Shown here one piece after another: positions 43,218 to 54,187 of a stretch of 64,000 nucleotides of DNA. The DNA is taken from positions 1-64,000 of the forward strand of contig NZ_JACHXU010000017.1 of assembly GCF_014192335.1 (NCBI RefSeq), written 5' to 3'. Source of the DNA: Aporhodopirellula rubra (GTDB taxonomy: Bacteria; Planctomycetota; Planctomycetia; Pirellulales; Pirellulaceae). Both the position numbers and the translations under genes were made by a program. A model generated the notes under the pieces. It saw only the letters and a list, made by a program, of their open reading frames with translations. It was not told the origin of the DNA and searched no databases. Position 1 is the first letter of the stretch; every line of letters begins with the position of its first letter.

Positions 43218-46143
43218 TCTGCCCGCTCGAGAATTAGCGAGACTCGATGCGATTTGTCTCGAGTATGAATCGCGTGCGCGAGAGGCATTGCGGGCGGGCG
43301 GCGATCTCAATTTGCTGAGTGAAGAAATTGATCCGCTCGTGAAGCGATACGGCGGAGAACACACGCCTTTGTTGCGTGCGGAGTTGCGGGCGATTTTGGC
43401 TGAGCTCGAACGCGAGATAGTCGATCCCTCGGGAGCCCAGTCTTCGTCGAAATCGTCGACGGCATCCAACGATCAAGCCGACTCGACCACGCATGCGAAG
43501 TCAGCAACAGCGGACAACGGACTGCCCAACCATCCGACACCTGCCGATGTGCACGGGGCTCCGACCGAAGTGATCCCGAGTCCAACGCCACGTTTGAATG
43601 AATTGGACGAGACTCCTGGTGATCTGCCCAATCTCGGTGACACGATTGGCCCCTATTTGTTGACCAGTATTCTCGGTCGCGGTGGGATGGGGATCGTTTA
43701 CCGGGCTACCGATACACGTTTGGATCGTAGCGTTGCGATCAAAATGTTGTCGTTGCACGATCGGCAATCACACGTGCTGGTCGAGCGTTTTCAACGCGAA
43801 GCTAAAGCGGTAGCGGCGCTGACGCATCCGCATATCGTTGAACTGTTTGACATCGGTGTCTACGAAGGGATGCCCTATGTTGTGATGGAACATTTGCGAG
43901 GCGAAACGTTGTTGCATCGTATGCAGCGTGATCGTGTCGAGAGTGAACCGATCACAACGCAACAGGTTCGCAATTGGGGCGTGCAGTTGGCTGATGCGTT
44001 AGCGGTTGCTCACGCGAGCGGTGTCATTCACCGCGACATCAAACCTGAAAACGTGATGGTGATGAACCGCAAACGCCCGTCCACCTCGAGCGGCGGCAGC
44101 AATAGCGGAGATTCCAAGAGTGGCGCCAACGAATCGAGTTTGAAGTTATTCGACTTTGGCCTCTCGCGAGTTGGGTCGACGAACTGGCAAAACGATTCCG
44201 GGCTGTCCGAGGCGTTAACGCCTGAGGCGGCTCGGAAAATCTCGGACACCGATTCCGCCACGCGTGTAGGAATGATCTTGGGGACGCCCGGTTACATGGC
44301 GCCCGAGCAGGCGCGAGGGGGCGTGGTCACGCCTGCGGCGGATATCTTTTCGCTCGGTTGTGTCTTGTTCGAAGCAATGTTTGGACGTCCTGCATTTTCC
44401 GGCGAGACAGCAACGAAACGGTTTGCCGCGGTCCTCGAAAAGCAACCGCTCGCGGATCCTGCCCGCCGGCGCGACGACGTGGCGTTGTCCGATTTAATTC
44501 TCTCGATGTTATCGAAGGCCCCGGCATCGCGACCGTCTGCCGCTGACGTGCTCAGTACGTTGCAGGCGACGGCTCCCGCGAGTCAGGTGACTCTGCGAAA
44601 CGGCGCTGGCATGGCGGGGAGTGGCAGCGTGGTTGATGGAGGCGGCGTCGTAATCAGCCGTCGTCGGTTGATCGAAATGTTAGGTGGTGCTGTCGCCGGT
44701 GGAGTGATCGGTGCCACTTTATTGCCGGCCAGCACTAGCGGTCAGATGCGTGCGATTCGGTCGATCGGTGTTTTGCGTTTTCAAAACGCGGGCGATGCGT
44801 CGGATTTGCGAAATGATTCTCCCGCGCCGGATCGAAGGCTCGATCAAGGCGAGTTGTTGTCCGGATTGTTGGTTAACGAATTGTCGCGAATCGACGGCAT
44901 CACGGTGCCGAAGTACGTGCCGATCACCGCGACGTTACCATCGGATTTTCAGGAAGCGGCGAAACTGTTGCAGGTCGATGCGTTGGTGGCGGGAACGTTC
45001 TCGGTCGCGCAGGCGGGACCCGAATCGAGCCCGATCATGACAGTCAATGTCGACATCGTTTCGGGAAAGACGGGCAAACTCATCGAAGGTTTAGTGATTC
45101 CGACCGCGGCGGGTGACAACCTGATCGAACAGTCGGCACTCGCACAAGAACTCGCCGAAGCGATCGGACGCGAACTGACGCAGGGCGAAGAACGTGACAC
45201 GATCGAAAACCCCGAAGCCTTTACGTGCTTGATTAAGGGACGCACGTTGTCGGACCCCGGAACAGCGGCGGCGATGCGAACGGCCCTGAGTTGTTTTCAA
45301 CATGCCGCGACGGTTGATTCCAACTACGCTCAGGCGCACGCGGGGATCGCGCTGACCGCGATCAGTTTGGCGGCGCGTGAGAACGACGAACGTGCGAGCG
45401 AACTGATTTCACTCAGCCAAGAGTCCGCGGCGCGAGCACTCTCGTTGTCGCCGGGCAACCGGGAGGCCTTGTTGGCCCGCGCGATGGTGAACTATCAGGT
45501 GCTCGCTGATTTCGATGCCGCCGATGAGGTGCTGCGAGATCTCACGCGAACGAGCCCCAATCATTGGCAGGTTCACCATCAGGCCGGATGGGTGAAGATT
45601 ATCCGTTTTGAAGATTCGCAGGGCATGCAGTTCATGCGGCGAGCGACGGGACTGCATCCGGCGTCGCGGTTTTTGAAAACCGAGTTAGCTCGAGCGGAGT
45701 GGTTTCGCGGGAACGCGGATCGCGCGATCCAGTCGGCACTCGGATTGATCGTCGACAGCGAGAAACTGACCGAAGAAGATTTCTTCCCGCGTGGATTGTT
45801 GATCGACATATACGAACAGTCGAGCAATTTTGTCGAAGCGGCGAAATTAGATCCGGAACTGGAGTGGACACCCGCGGCCAGCGGTGCGGGGTATTTCGCG
45901 GCACGCGAGAAACGTGTGGCTGAATTACCTTACGGTCCCTTCGGTCCAACTCTCAATGCGGCGATCTTGCAGGTCAGACGCGGCGACTTGGCGAACCGCG
46001 AACCACCGGATCGGCTTTTGGCTCGACTGATCGCGGCTCAATTGCCGATGTTACCACTCGTGCTGTGCAAACATCCGGCGATGATCTCGATGACTTTGCT
46101 CGAGCAAGCGGTCGAGACATACAGCGTTCTGCGTTTCGCGTAA
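43204..46143 (+). CDS. Ser/Thr protein kinase with TM segment and TPR C-terminus
   Basis: 979 residues. Kinase domain about 150-460: GRGGMGIVYRATDTRLDRSVAIKM (Gly loop and Lys), HRDIKPENVMV catalytic loop, DFGLSRV, GTPGYMAPEQARG activation segment. A membrane helix lies near 490-510 (LGGAVAGGVIGATLLPAS). The outer part has a TolB-N/FlgO-like domain (SIGVLRFQNAG, LSGLLVNELSRIDGITVPKY) and TPR-like helices (about 690-860). Partner of the ECF sigma factor whose gene it overlaps. A membrane sensor that phosphorylates the sigma factor is inferred from known ECF-kinase pairs. Confidence 0.92.
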   Translation: MKLSDLPARELARLDAICLEYESRAREALRAGGDLNLLSEEIDPLVKRYGGEHTPLLRAELRAILAELEREIVDPSGAQSSSKSSTASNDQADSTTHAKSATADNGLPNHPTPADVHGAPTEVIPSPTPRLNELDETPGDLPNLGDTIGPYLLTSILGRGGMGIVYRATDTRLDRSVAIKMLSLHDRQSHVLVERFQREAKAVAALTHPHIVELFDIGVYEGMPYVVMEHLRGETLLHRMQRDRVESEPITTQQVRNWGVQLADALAVAHASGVIHRDIKPENVMVMNRKRPSTSSGGSNSGDSKSGANESSLKLFDFGLSRVGSTNWQNDSGLSEALTPEAARKISDTDSATRVGMILGTPGYMAPEQARGGVVTPAADIFSLGCVLFEAMFGRPAFSGETATKRFAAVLEKQPLADPARRRDDVALSDLILSMLSKAPASRPSAADVLSTLQATAPASQVTLRNGAGMAGSGSVVDGGGVVISRRRLIEMLGGAVAGGVIGATLLPASTSGQMRAIRSIGVLRFQNAGDASDLRNDSPAPDRRLDQGELLSGLLVNELSRIDGITVPKYVPITATLPSDFQEAAKLLQVDALVAGTFSVAQAGPESSPIMTVNVDIVSGKTGKLIEGLVIPTAAGDNLIEQSALAQELAEAIGRELTQGEERDTIENPEAFTCLIKGRTLSDPGTAAAMRTALSCFQHAATVDSNYAQAHAGIALTAISLAARENDERASELISLSQESAARALSLSPGNREALLARAMVNYQVLADFDAADEVLRDLTRTSPNHWQVHHQAGWVKIIRFEDSQGMQFMRRATGLHPASRFLKTELARAEWFRGNADRAIQSALGLIVDSEKLTEEDFFPRGLLIDIYEQSSNFVEAAKLDPELEWTPAASGAGYFAAREKRVAELPYGPFGPTLNAAILQVRRGDLANREPPDRLLARLIAAQLPMLPLVLCKHPAMISMTLLEQAVETYSVLRFA

Positions 46144-46277
46144 CGAGTTTCCGCGATCGAGAGTAGCGGGTTGTTATCGGCATCGTCGCGCGACGGTGAT
46201 TCGAATCGGTATATGCGCTGGCAGTTGACCGCTGACCGTTGGCTGGGCCCGTCATCCCGCGGCAACGCACTCGTCCG

Positions 46278-47696
46278 TTATTCGGGCAGGTCGCTGGGGC
46301 TGTAATATCGCAGCGTCGCACTCATCAAAGGAACGTCGTCGCGTTCCATGGTCGTCTTCTCGACGGATGCTTTGATCTTCGACTTCCCGCCGATGAGGCC
46401 ACGGGTTGCGAGGTGATTGAACGATGGGTCGAGCGTGGAGCGTAAGGCTGCCAACGTGCTCGGTTTTTGTTCGGGATGTTCTGCATCTTCCAGCAGGGCG
46501 AGCAGGTCGCTCGCGGGAGTTACCGGATCGGATTTAGGTGTCGACTTCAACTCCGGAAAGACCGAGATGGAAATTGTTCCGGAATGAGAACCGTAGTCGA
46601 TTTCCTTCTCGATCGATTCGCGGTCAGACAAGACGCGAAACGGTTCGCGTTCATCTTGGTTGATTTGGTAACCCTTGATTCCGAACACGTCCATGTGTGG
46701 TTCGAAAATCCATGCACCGCATTTGGCGTCGGGGAGCGTTTCTTTCTTGAGCGTGTTTTCGCCGTTGACCTTCACGACGACGGCGAGTCGCGGTCGCGCG
46801 GTTCCTTTGCGTCGGACGACAAACATCACCGTTTGGTCTTCGTTCGGTTCGGCGACAAAGGCCAACCCTCCTTCGATCCGAATAGGCTGAGGTTGGTTGT
46901 CGTAGTGAACTTCGAAAGTGATCGGTGAATCGGGATTGTCGGCCGAGAGCGGATGTTTGCTACTGGTTTGCTGTTTGTCCGATGCGTCAGACACGTCGAG
47001 CGACGTGAGGGTCGCCGCTTCGGTTGCCTTTTCTTGACGCTCCGATTTGGTCAATTTGATGTTGGCCGAGTCGAAGATTCCGCGGGTGGTGAAGCTTTGT
47101 CCGGCGTCCATCAATTCATCGAACCCCGGTTTCGTCTCGAACTGCAATCCGGGCACCCACTCCAGCGATCCGGTTGTGCCATCGAGCACTCGGATCCCGA
47201 CCAGCATTTTGGATAGATCGGACGTCAAAACGGCCGAGCCGGTGTAGAACGCGTCGATGGGAAGATTCTTTGATCCCCATGACATCGGGTAGGATTTTAG
47301 AAACAGTCGCTCGCGTGCGTTGCGTGAGCTCGACACATGACTGGCTCCCGCGATGGTTGCCGCCGTGTCGCTGGCGTTCTTCGCAATGCCAATCGGTTGG
47401 CTGATGTCGACGTTTAGGATCAGCGCCATCTCGAGTTTATTGGCTAAACGACGTCCGAGTGCCGAGTCGTGTCCGCCCATGGCGTCTTTTTTGTTGTCGA
47501 CGGCAAATTTGAGGACGCCGATATTCCTGTAGCCTGCATCGCGTGCGTGATCGAGGATCGATTTGGAGACGCGGATTAATTCCTTTTCCAATTCGTCGGC
47601 CGCGTCTGCGGGCGGCGCGAGTACGGAAGCAAGGAGGCCAAGAAGGGTGGCAAAGGTGAGCCGATAAAATTGGGTTTTCATCGTCATGACTTTCAT
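46278..47696 (-). CDS. Secreted protein with TolB-N/FlgO-like domain
   Basis: 472 residues from the ATG at 47696, which opens a signal peptide (MKVMTMKTQFYRLTFATLLGLLASVLAPPADA); starts 9 or 15 bp downstream are possible. The domain after it (YRNIGVLKFAVDNK, then LGRRLANKLEMALIL, then AFYTGSAVLTSDLSKMLVGIRVLD) resembles sequences found as periplasmic modules of planctomycete kinases. The C-terminal half is beta-rich with no family recognised. Convergent with the kinase gene. Confidence 0.65.
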   Translation of the reverse strand: MKVMTMKTQFYRLTFATLLGLLASVLAPPADAADELEKELIRVSKSILDHARDAGYRNIGVLKFAVDNKKDAMGGHDSALGRRLANKLEMALILNVDISQPIGIAKNASDTAATIAGASHVSSSRNARERLFLKSYPMSWGSKNLPIDAFYTGSAVLTSDLSKMLVGIRVLDGTTGSLEWVPGLQFETKPGFDELMDAGQSFTTRGIFDSANIKLTKSERQEKATEAATLTSLDVSDASDKQQTSSKHPLSADNPDSPITFEVHYDNQPQPIRIEGGLAFVAEPNEDQTVMFVVRRKGTARPRLAVVVKVNGENTLKKETLPDAKCGAWIFEPHMDVFGIKGYQINQDEREPFRVLSDRESIEKEIDYGSHSGTISISVFPELKSTPKSDPVTPASDLLALLEDAEHPEQKPSTLAALRSTLDPSFNHLATRGLIGGKSKIKASVEKTTMERDDVPLMSATLRYYSPSDLPE

Positions 47697-47745
47697 CGGG
47701 ATCGGTTCGGGGTGTTTTGAGAGCGAGTGTGAGTGTTCAGGTGCG

Positions 47746-49974
47746 TTAACGAGTTTCGATCGTGAGCGTTTGCTTCTCGATTCGGTTCGCTTTGTGGTCG
47801 AGTTGTGCGACGGCGCCGTGAACGTTGAGTTTGTAGAACGGGTGAACAAAGCGGTCGGCCATGTTTTTCGCACTCAATACCTGCCCGCCCTCGAATTCGT
47901 CGAGGCTGGCGAAGAGAGTGATGCGTTCGTTGCCGAGAGTCGATTGCACTTTGAGAGAACCGGTTTCGGGAAAGCGTAGCGTTTCACCGGGGGAGAGTGT
48001 CTTGCCCGCTGGCACCAACACGACCTTCTCGCCGCCGACACCGGTTCCGATCATTTCCACGTAAACGGTCGTTTGCCCTTCGTTTTTGGCGAAGATCACG
48101 AGATCGTCACCGGGGCTATAAAGATTGTTCGTGTGAGAGGTTGAGAGTGCGACAGAGATGTTCGAACCATCGACGCGAAAGTCGGGGCGGGTGACCGCGT
48201 CGACCGGGATCACGGGCACGCCCAAGCCGAGGAACTCGACAATCGATGGAAAGTAATCTTCCCACATGTCACGGCGGATGACGCCGTTATTACTCAGTGG
48301 CACGAGTCCGGCACCGGCGAACTGCGGCGAGCGGAACATGCCTTCGAATGAGTTTTCACTTTGCAGTCCGAGTTCGCCGACCGCGGTGTGGTAAGCGATC
48401 GGGGCGTCGAGGAATCGACGAGAGACCGGTGCCAGAGTTTCGTTATCGGAATCGTCGTCGTTGACCTTTTTCATCGCGGTTAGGAACCGAATGCGGTCTT
48501 CTTCGATCAACTCGTCCATGGTTTCTTTGGTCGGGTAGAGCTCAGCGACTTTCCGTTTGTCGAATCCGTAGCTGCCAGGCAGATCGATGACGGAGGCTCG
48601 CACGTCATCACGAAACGGTTTCATTCCGCGATCGTGACAACGGATACAAGACAGCCCGTTGCGGACATTTTTGTCCTCCGAAAATTTGTCGGTGACAATC
48701 GTGGTCGGGGCGGAGTCGAGTCGCAATCCGTCACCCGTCGCGAGATAGTACGCTTGCAAACCGTTAGGTAACGAAAAGATCATCTCGCCACCGGCACCGT
48801 GCAGGTTGATCGGGTCGGCGAACAGATTGTCACGTCCTTTACTCGAGGCGTAGTCGATGCTCTTCCAGTAGGAACCGTGATTCGAGGGATGACGTTCCAT
48901 TGCGCGGTTGTTGTGCGAAACACCCGAGACCGCGACTGCGCCACGTTGAGCGATTCCGTCGCGAACGTTGGCCTGTGAATCGACACCGATTTGCTTTTCG
49001 AGCTCGTTGAGATGCAGGGGCAATCGCATCAGATCGTTGTACAGAGCCGGTTGCAACGCGGTGCTGCAGAACCAGTCGACACGTACATACGGAATCGGTC
49101 GCACCATCCCCGCGGGATGCATGTATTCCATCGCGAGCCGGTCGTACGTTTCAGAAGCTTCGTAGGCGATCGAATACGGGTATTCGAGCAACACGAGGTC
49201 GAACAGGTTGTATTCGGCCCGGTTCGCAGACTTCGTCGCGTTGCGATAGGGTTGAACATGCCATCCAAGGTCACGCAGGTCGTACGCGAAGACGGTCGCG
49301 GTTTCGCCATCGACGACGGTCAAAGGAGCGATGCGAGGTTGATAGGATAGATGGTTGGCCGCTTTGGCGAGTGCTTTGCGTTGCAGATCGATTTGTTCCC
49401 GTGTCGCTCCGCCGGCGATCAAATGGTTGCAACTGAAGTACCGCATCCGGACGCGTTTTTCGACCGGGAGCGTGCGTTGGTGGGCGAGGATTTGTTTGAG
49501 GACGTAGTCAACTCCGACGAGTCCGTTGAGTGAATCGTCGCGGTCTTCCTCGACCGGTTGTTCGATGTCGGCAGGGAAAGCCGGAGCATCGGCTTCGATC
49601 CAGTGACGCACCAAGGCGAGTTCCTTTTCAGACAACGGTGGGGCACCCTTGGGCATCCGCGTGTCCTCGTCTTCTTCGATCAGGATTTCGTACAGTCGAG
49701 AATTGCTCGCGTCTCCGGGAACGACCTGATCGTCCGCGAGCAGCGACTCGAGTGAGAGGACGTTCAGGTCGGCGATTTGTTGGTCGTTCCCATGACATTG
49801 GGAGCAGCGTGACCGGAGCAATTCCTTGACGTCGGCCGCTAATCGCGACGATTTTTCGGCGTCCGTTTGCTCGCTCTCCGACGCATGGGAGACCGAAGTG
49901 GGCGAGAGCGTCGCGATCGATCCCGCGATGATAGCGAGTACGGACGCACGGTGGAGCCAATGAAAACGGAACAT
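47746..49974 (-). CDS. Secreted planctomycete-type cytochrome c protein (CxxCH)
   Basis: 742 residues. Signal peptide (VLAIIAGSIATLSPTSVSHAS). An N-terminal PSCyt1-like domain with CSQCHG near residue 57, then LNVLSLESLLADD and EKELALVRHWIEADAP typical of planctomycete cytochrome modules. A second heme motif CIRCHD lies near 448. Between them LPLHLNELEKQIGVDS and following segments resemble no known catalytic domain. Probably an electron-transfer or oxidoreductase protein outside the membrane. It starts just after the secreted protein gene and reads in the same direction. Confidence 0.82.
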   Translation of the reverse strand: MFRFHWLHRASVLAIIAGSIATLSPTSVSHASESEQTDAEKSSRLAADVKELLRSRCSQCHGNDQQIADLNVLSLESLLADDQVVPGDASNSRLYEILIEEDEDTRMPKGAPPLSEKELALVRHWIEADAPAFPADIEQPVEEDRDDSLNGLVGVDYVLKQILAHQRTLPVEKRVRMRYFSCNHLIAGGATREQIDLQRKALAKAANHLSYQPRIAPLTVVDGETATVFAYDLRDLGWHVQPYRNATKSANRAEYNLFDLVLLEYPYSIAYEASETYDRLAMEYMHPAGMVRPIPYVRVDWFCSTALQPALYNDLMRLPLHLNELEKQIGVDSQANVRDGIAQRGAVAVSGVSHNNRAMERHPSNHGSYWKSIDYASSKGRDNLFADPINLHGAGGEMIFSLPNGLQAYYLATGDGLRLDSAPTTIVTDKFSEDKNVRNGLSCIRCHDRGMKPFRDDVRASVIDLPGSYGFDKRKVAELYPTKETMDELIEEDRIRFLTAMKKVNDDDSDNETLAPVSRRFLDAPIAYHTAVGELGLQSENSFEGMFRSPQFAGAGLVPLSNNGVIRRDMWEDYFPSIVEFLGLGVPVIPVDAVTRPDFRVDGSNISVALSTSHTNNLYSPGDDLVIFAKNEGQTTVYVEMIGTGVGGEKVVLVPAGKTLSPGETLRFPETGSLKVQSTLGNERITLFASLDEFEGGQVLSAKNMADRFVHPFYKLNVHGAVAQLDHKANRIEKQTLTIETR

Positions 49975-50380
49975 GATTTAGCTGCTCAAATCGGGACAAG
50001 ATGCGATAATTCAACGGCAGAGGGTTTCAAACGGAACCCTCGATCGATGGTTGAGTAGGCGGTTTAGTTTAACCCGCCGAGTAGGCTGATTTGCAACCGC
50101 CCATGTTGAATTTGGCGCAGTCACGGTTTTTATGGAAACGGCGTGATTCCATTGCGTCGGCCACATGACGGGGAAAACAACGACCGCGTCTTTCCCGGCA
50201 ACGGGATGCTTTTTGGGGAAATCGTCTAAAGGAAAGATGCGATTTCACGATCGTCAGCGGACAACAAAATGGTGCAAACGACAAAGCTTTTCAGGTTAGC
50301 ACACCCCCCGCCGTGTACCTGTTAAGCTGACGTTAACGTGCCTATAGAACTTTGCGAGCAACTTTGGGGAGGACTTCCGA
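49975..50380. other. Divergent intergenic region, possible tiny ORF
   Basis: 406 bp between the cytochrome gene and hppA, which diverge. A 27-codon minus-strand frame at 50069-50152 ends in DCAKFNMGGCKSAYSAG, a composition unlike random shadows, but there is no independent support. SD-like GGGGAGGAC precedes hppA. Promoters for both flanking genes must lie here. Confidence 0.4.
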
Positions 50381-52834
50381 ATGGACGCTATTCTGGTTTG
50401 GTTGGTTGCAACGGGGGCTTCTGTTTTGGCGTTGACGTGGGCGAGACGCTTCCACTTGCAGATGATGAAAGCGGACGAGGGGACCGACGAGATGCGGGCC
50501 ATTGCCGAGAGCGTCCGGACGGGGGCGGCGGCGTATCTGCACCAGCAGAACAAGGTGGTCGCGATCGTGTTTTTGGTGGTGACGGCGTTGCTCGCGGTCG
50601 CGGCGGTGGGACTGAAAGTTCTGTCGGTCTTCACGCCGATCGCGTTTTTGACGGGAGGATTGTTCAGCGGTCTGTGCGGATGGATCGGGATGCGAACGGC
50701 CACTCAGGCCAGCAGTCGGACCGCGGCGGGGGCACGCGTGTCGCTCAACGATGGTTTGCAAGTCGCGTTTCGCAGCGGTGCGGTTATGGGACTAACCGTC
50801 GTTGGGATGGGGCTGCTTTATCTTTGCATCTGGTTCGCGGTGTTGTATTGGCTTGTGCCGATGGTTGGAGGCGCGGACGCGGAACTGAGTTTGCATCAGA
50901 TCTCCGTAACGATGTTGACGTTCGGGATGGGGGCGAGTGCCCAGGCCTTGTTTGCTCGCGTGGGAGGCGGCATCTTCACCAAAGCGGCCGACGTCGGTGC
51001 TGATTTGGTGGGCAAAGTCGAGCAAAGCCTCGCGGAAGATTCGCCGAGGAATCCGGCGACGATCGCTGACAACGTGGGAGATAACGTTGGAGACGTGGCG
51101 GGGATGGGGGCCGACCTCTATGAGTCATACACGGGATCCGTATTAGCCGCCGCGGCGTTGGGCGTTGCGGCGATGTCCCAGGACGGGATGTTGCCCGAGG
51201 GAGGCGACGTCGCTTCGGCTCAATTGCATGCGATGTTGTTGCCGTTGGCGATCGCGGCGATGGGAATTCTCTGTTCGATCGCGGGAATCTATGCGGTGAA
51301 GACCGGCGACTCGTTATCGCAGAAGGCACTTCTGCACGCGCTCGCGCGGGGAATCAATCGGTCGTCTCTGTTCGTTGTCGTGGGGGCAATTGCGTTGTCG
51401 ATTTGGCTGATGCCGAAGGTCCCCGGCACGTTGTTCTTCGGCTTGGTTCCCGGAATCGCCATCAGCGTGATTGTGGGGTTGATGGCGGGTTGGGCGATCG
51501 GGTGGTGGACCGAACGTGTGACCAGCGACGAATACGCGACGACACAACATTTGGCCGGTGAGGCGGAAACGGGATCGGCGACCATCATCATCGGTGGCGT
51601 GGCCGACGGGATGCTGAGCGTGTGGTTTCCGGTCTTGGTCGTCTCGGCGGCGATGTTCTTGGCGTTCGGGTTTGCCAACGGCGGCGAGTTCAATGATTTG
51701 AATCGATTTTCGCTCGGGCTCTACGGCGTTGGCCTAGCCGCCGTGGGAATGCTCAGCACGCTCGGAATCACCTTGGCGACCGACGCGTACGGTCCGATCG
51801 CGGACAACGCGGGCGGCAACGCAGAAATGGCGGGACTCGAACCTGTCGTGCGAGAACGCACCGATGCGTTGGACAGCCTCGGGAACACGACCGCCGCGAC
51901 GGGGAAAGGTTTCGCAATCGGATCGGCGGCGTTGACGGCGCTTGCGTTATTGGCCGCGTACGTCGAAGGCGTTCGCGATGGATTCGATCGATGGGGAATG
52001 GATGTCGCCTCGGAGGTTTCCGGCGAAGGTCACTTTAAGCTCAACAACAATTTGATGATTGAGAAAACGCCGGAAGGGACACAGACGTTTTTAATCATGC
52101 CAACCCGGTCGGAAACGCCACAGCAGAGAGCGACGTGGCATGCCATCGCAGGCGGGGAAGGGATCGATGAAAACGTCGTCATCACGGCGATCGAAGGCGA
52201 CCGAGTGGAAGTCACCAAAGCGACGTTACAGGATTTTCTTCACTACTACGACACGACGCTGATGAACCCGCGGGTTCTCGTGGGCATCTTTTTAGGTGCG
52301 ATGAGTACGTTCCTGTTTTGCGCGATGACGATGAAATCGGTTGGTCGAGCGGCGCAGGGAATGGTGGTCGAGGTGCGAAGACAATTCGTCGATAACCCTG
52401 GTATTTTGGAAGGAACGGTCACGCCGGATTATCAGCGTCCGATCGAAATCAGCACGAAAGCGGCACAGCGTGAGATGATTCTTCCGAGTCTGCTGGGGCT
52501 GCTTCTGCCGATCGTTGTCGGATTGCTGTTAGGCGTCGGCGGCGTGCTTGGGCTGCTCACCGGTTGTCTGACGAGCGGATTTTGTTTGGCCGTATTCATG
52601 GCCAACAGCGGCGGGATGTGGGACAACGCGAAGAAGTACATCGAAGCGGGACATCACGGCGGCAAGGGCAGCCTCGCGCACAAGGCCGCCGTCGTCGGCG
52701 ATACCGTGGGAGATCCCTTCAAAGACACGAGCGGACCGAGTCTCAACATTTTGATCAAACTGATGAGCATGGTCAGCGTTGTGGTCGCGGGATTGATCGT
52801 TCGATACTCGCTGGTCGCGTTGGAGATTTTCTAA
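50381..52834 (+). CDS. hppA: Membrane-bound ion-translocating pyrophosphatase
   Basis: 817 residues, about 16 membrane helices. Active-site segment [38 protein letters not shown] near 204-240 with the conserved Asp clusters; a second set is near the C-terminus ([23 protein letters not shown]). At [10 protein letters not shown] (near 501) the K+-determining position is Ala, which marks the K+-dependent subfamily. An extra hydrophilic section of about 110 residues (about 530-640) is present compared with typical H+-PPases. It couples PPi hydrolysis to H+ or Na+ export. Confidence 0.95.
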   Translation: MDAILVWLVATGASVLALTWARRFHLQMMKADEGTDEMRAIAESVRTGAAAYLHQQNKVVAIVFLVVTALLAVAAVGLKVLSVFTPIAFLTGGLFSGLCGWIGMRTATQASSRTAAGARVSLNDGLQVAFRSGAVMGLTVVGMGLLYLCIWFAVLYWLVPMVGGADAELSLHQISVTMLTFGMGASAQALFARVGGGIFTKAADVGADLVGKVEQSLAEDSPRNPATIADNVGDNVGDVAGMGADLYESYTGSVLAAAALGVAAMSQDGMLPEGGDVASAQLHAMLLPLAIAAMGILCSIAGIYAVKTGDSLSQKALLHALARGINRSSLFVVVGAIALSIWLMPKVPGTLFFGLVPGIAISVIVGLMAGWAIGWWTERVTSDEYATTQHLAGEAETGSATIIIGGVADGMLSVWFPVLVVSAAMFLAFGFANGGEFNDLNRFSLGLYGVGLAAVGMLSTLGITLATDAYGPIADNAGGNAEMAGLEPVVRERTDALDSLGNTTAATGKGFAIGSAALTALALLAAYVEGVRDGFDRWGMDVASEVSGEGHFKLNNNLMIEKTPEGTQTFLIMPTRSETPQQRATWHAIAGGEGIDENVVITAIEGDRVEVTKATLQDFLHYYDTTLMNPRVLVGIFLGAMSTFLFCAMTMKSVGRAAQGMVVEVRRQFVDNPGILEGTVTPDYQRPIEISTKAAQREMILPSLLGLLLPIVVGLLLGVGGVLGLLTGCLTSGFCLAVFMANSGGMWDNAKKYIEAGHHGGKGSLAHKAAVVGDTVGDPFKDTSGPSLNILIKLMSMVSVVVAGLIVRYSLVALEIF

Positions 52835-53065
52835 CACGCGTTGTTGCTCGCGGCCCGTATCTCGGGAAGCATGGTGTTGCCCAGCATGGATCGCATTGCA
52901 ACCTCAAAACGTTGCCCGCTGAAAACGTCAGTGACCGGTGGAAATCGTCGCGATTCGGATCGGTGTTGAGACTCACCTTTTTTCGATTCGCATTTTTTCA
53001 AGTGTGCTGGAACGATCGAGACAGAACGGATTAAGTTATTGGATCGTCCAACGCTCGATAGAAGA

Positions 53066-54076
53066 ATGATGAAAACGATCCGATTCGACACGCTGCCCGG
53101 TTGTCAGCCTTACGTTAATGAACGAACGATGCGTGTTCGTGAGTCGCAGTCGGGCATGCGGTTGATCGATTTTCTATGCGAGTACCATCCACCGACGAGA
53201 AAAGAACAGTGGCTTGCGTGGATCGACGCGGGCGAGATCATGTTGGACGCGGTCCCGTTGACGGCGGATCATCGCGTTCGCGTGGGCGGGCGGTATGTGC
53301 ATGCCATGCACGGATTTGTCGAACCAGAGGTCAACGCGAACATCGGTGTTATCTCAGAGGATGAATCGCTGCTCGTGATCGACAAACCGGCACCCCTGCC
53401 GGTGCACCCGAGCGGCCGATTCAACCTCAACACGTTGTCGAAGCTGTTGGAGAGTGTTTATCCCGATGAAAAGTTGCGGATCGCCCATCGGCTCGACGCG
53501 AATACGACGGGCGTTGTTGTGTTCTCGCGAACGTCGCGTGCGGCCGGGATTGTCCAGCCGCAGTTCGAAAAACGTCTCGTCAAGAAAGAGTATCTCGTGC
53601 GGGTGCGTGGCCACGTTCGGTGGGAGGACCATCGGTGCGAGTTGAGAATCGGTCACGCTCGATGGGTGGATCAGTCCGCCGAGAACGGCACCGGCGGCGC
53701 TCGGATTACTCACGATTCCGGCTTACCTGCCGAAACCCTCTTTCGCTGTATCGAACGGTTCGACGACGAGACGTCGTTGTTGATGGCATCACCGATCACG
53801 GGGCGTACCAACCAGATTCGCGTTCACGCCGCGGCGCTGGATCATCCGGTGCTGGGTGACCCGTTTTATCCGCGGCCGGCCGATGCCGCGTCGTCGTCCG
53901 AGACGATCACGCAGACCCTGAGAGTGGATCAGCCGCCGATGTGTTTGCATGCCTGGCGATTAACGCTGACTCATCCGGATACCGAAACCGAGGTTCGCTA
54001 TGAAAGTCCACCGCCGGATTGGGCGGTAATGCCCGGTGCCTTCTCAGGCAAGGTTGAACCAACTCGTGATTCATAA
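53066..54076 (+). CDS. RluA-family RNA pseudouridine synthase
   Basis: 336 residues from the ATG at 53066. N-terminal S4-like region (ESQSGMRLIDFLCEYHPPTRKEQWLAWIDAGEIMLD in part), then the catalytic domain: DKPAPLPVHPSGRF, AHRLDANTTGVVVF with the catalytic Asp near residue 144, LMASPITGRTNQIRVHAA, and HAWRLTLTHP. It isomerises uridines in rRNA or tRNA. Target site not predictable. An upstream TTG (53039) is less likely. Confidence 0.93.
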   Translation: MMKTIRFDTLPGCQPYVNERTMRVRESQSGMRLIDFLCEYHPPTRKEQWLAWIDAGEIMLDAVPLTADHRVRVGGRYVHAMHGFVEPEVNANIGVISEDESLLVIDKPAPLPVHPSGRFNLNTLSKLLESVYPDEKLRIAHRLDANTTGVVVFSRTSRAAGIVQPQFEKRLVKKEYLVRVRGHVRWEDHRCELRIGHARWVDQSAENGTGGARITHDSGLPAETLFRCIERFDDETSLLMASPITGRTNQIRVHAAALDHPVLGDPFYPRPADAASSSETITQTLRVDQPPMCLHAWRLTLTHPDTETEVRYESPPPDWAVMPGAFSGKVEPTRDS

Positions 54077-54187
54077 GGATCGTCGACAGCGCATTTTCTA
54101 AAACGATGGCGTCAAATTTCGGGGGCCTGATCTTTGGCGAACCCAATCGCCGTGAACGGGTGCCTCTTCGTTTGAAGTGCGATCGTT

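Noticed and set aside
46038..46321. Minus-strand frames at the 3' end of the kinase gene
   Set aside because: They lie inside or at the end of the clear kinase frame and look like shadows.
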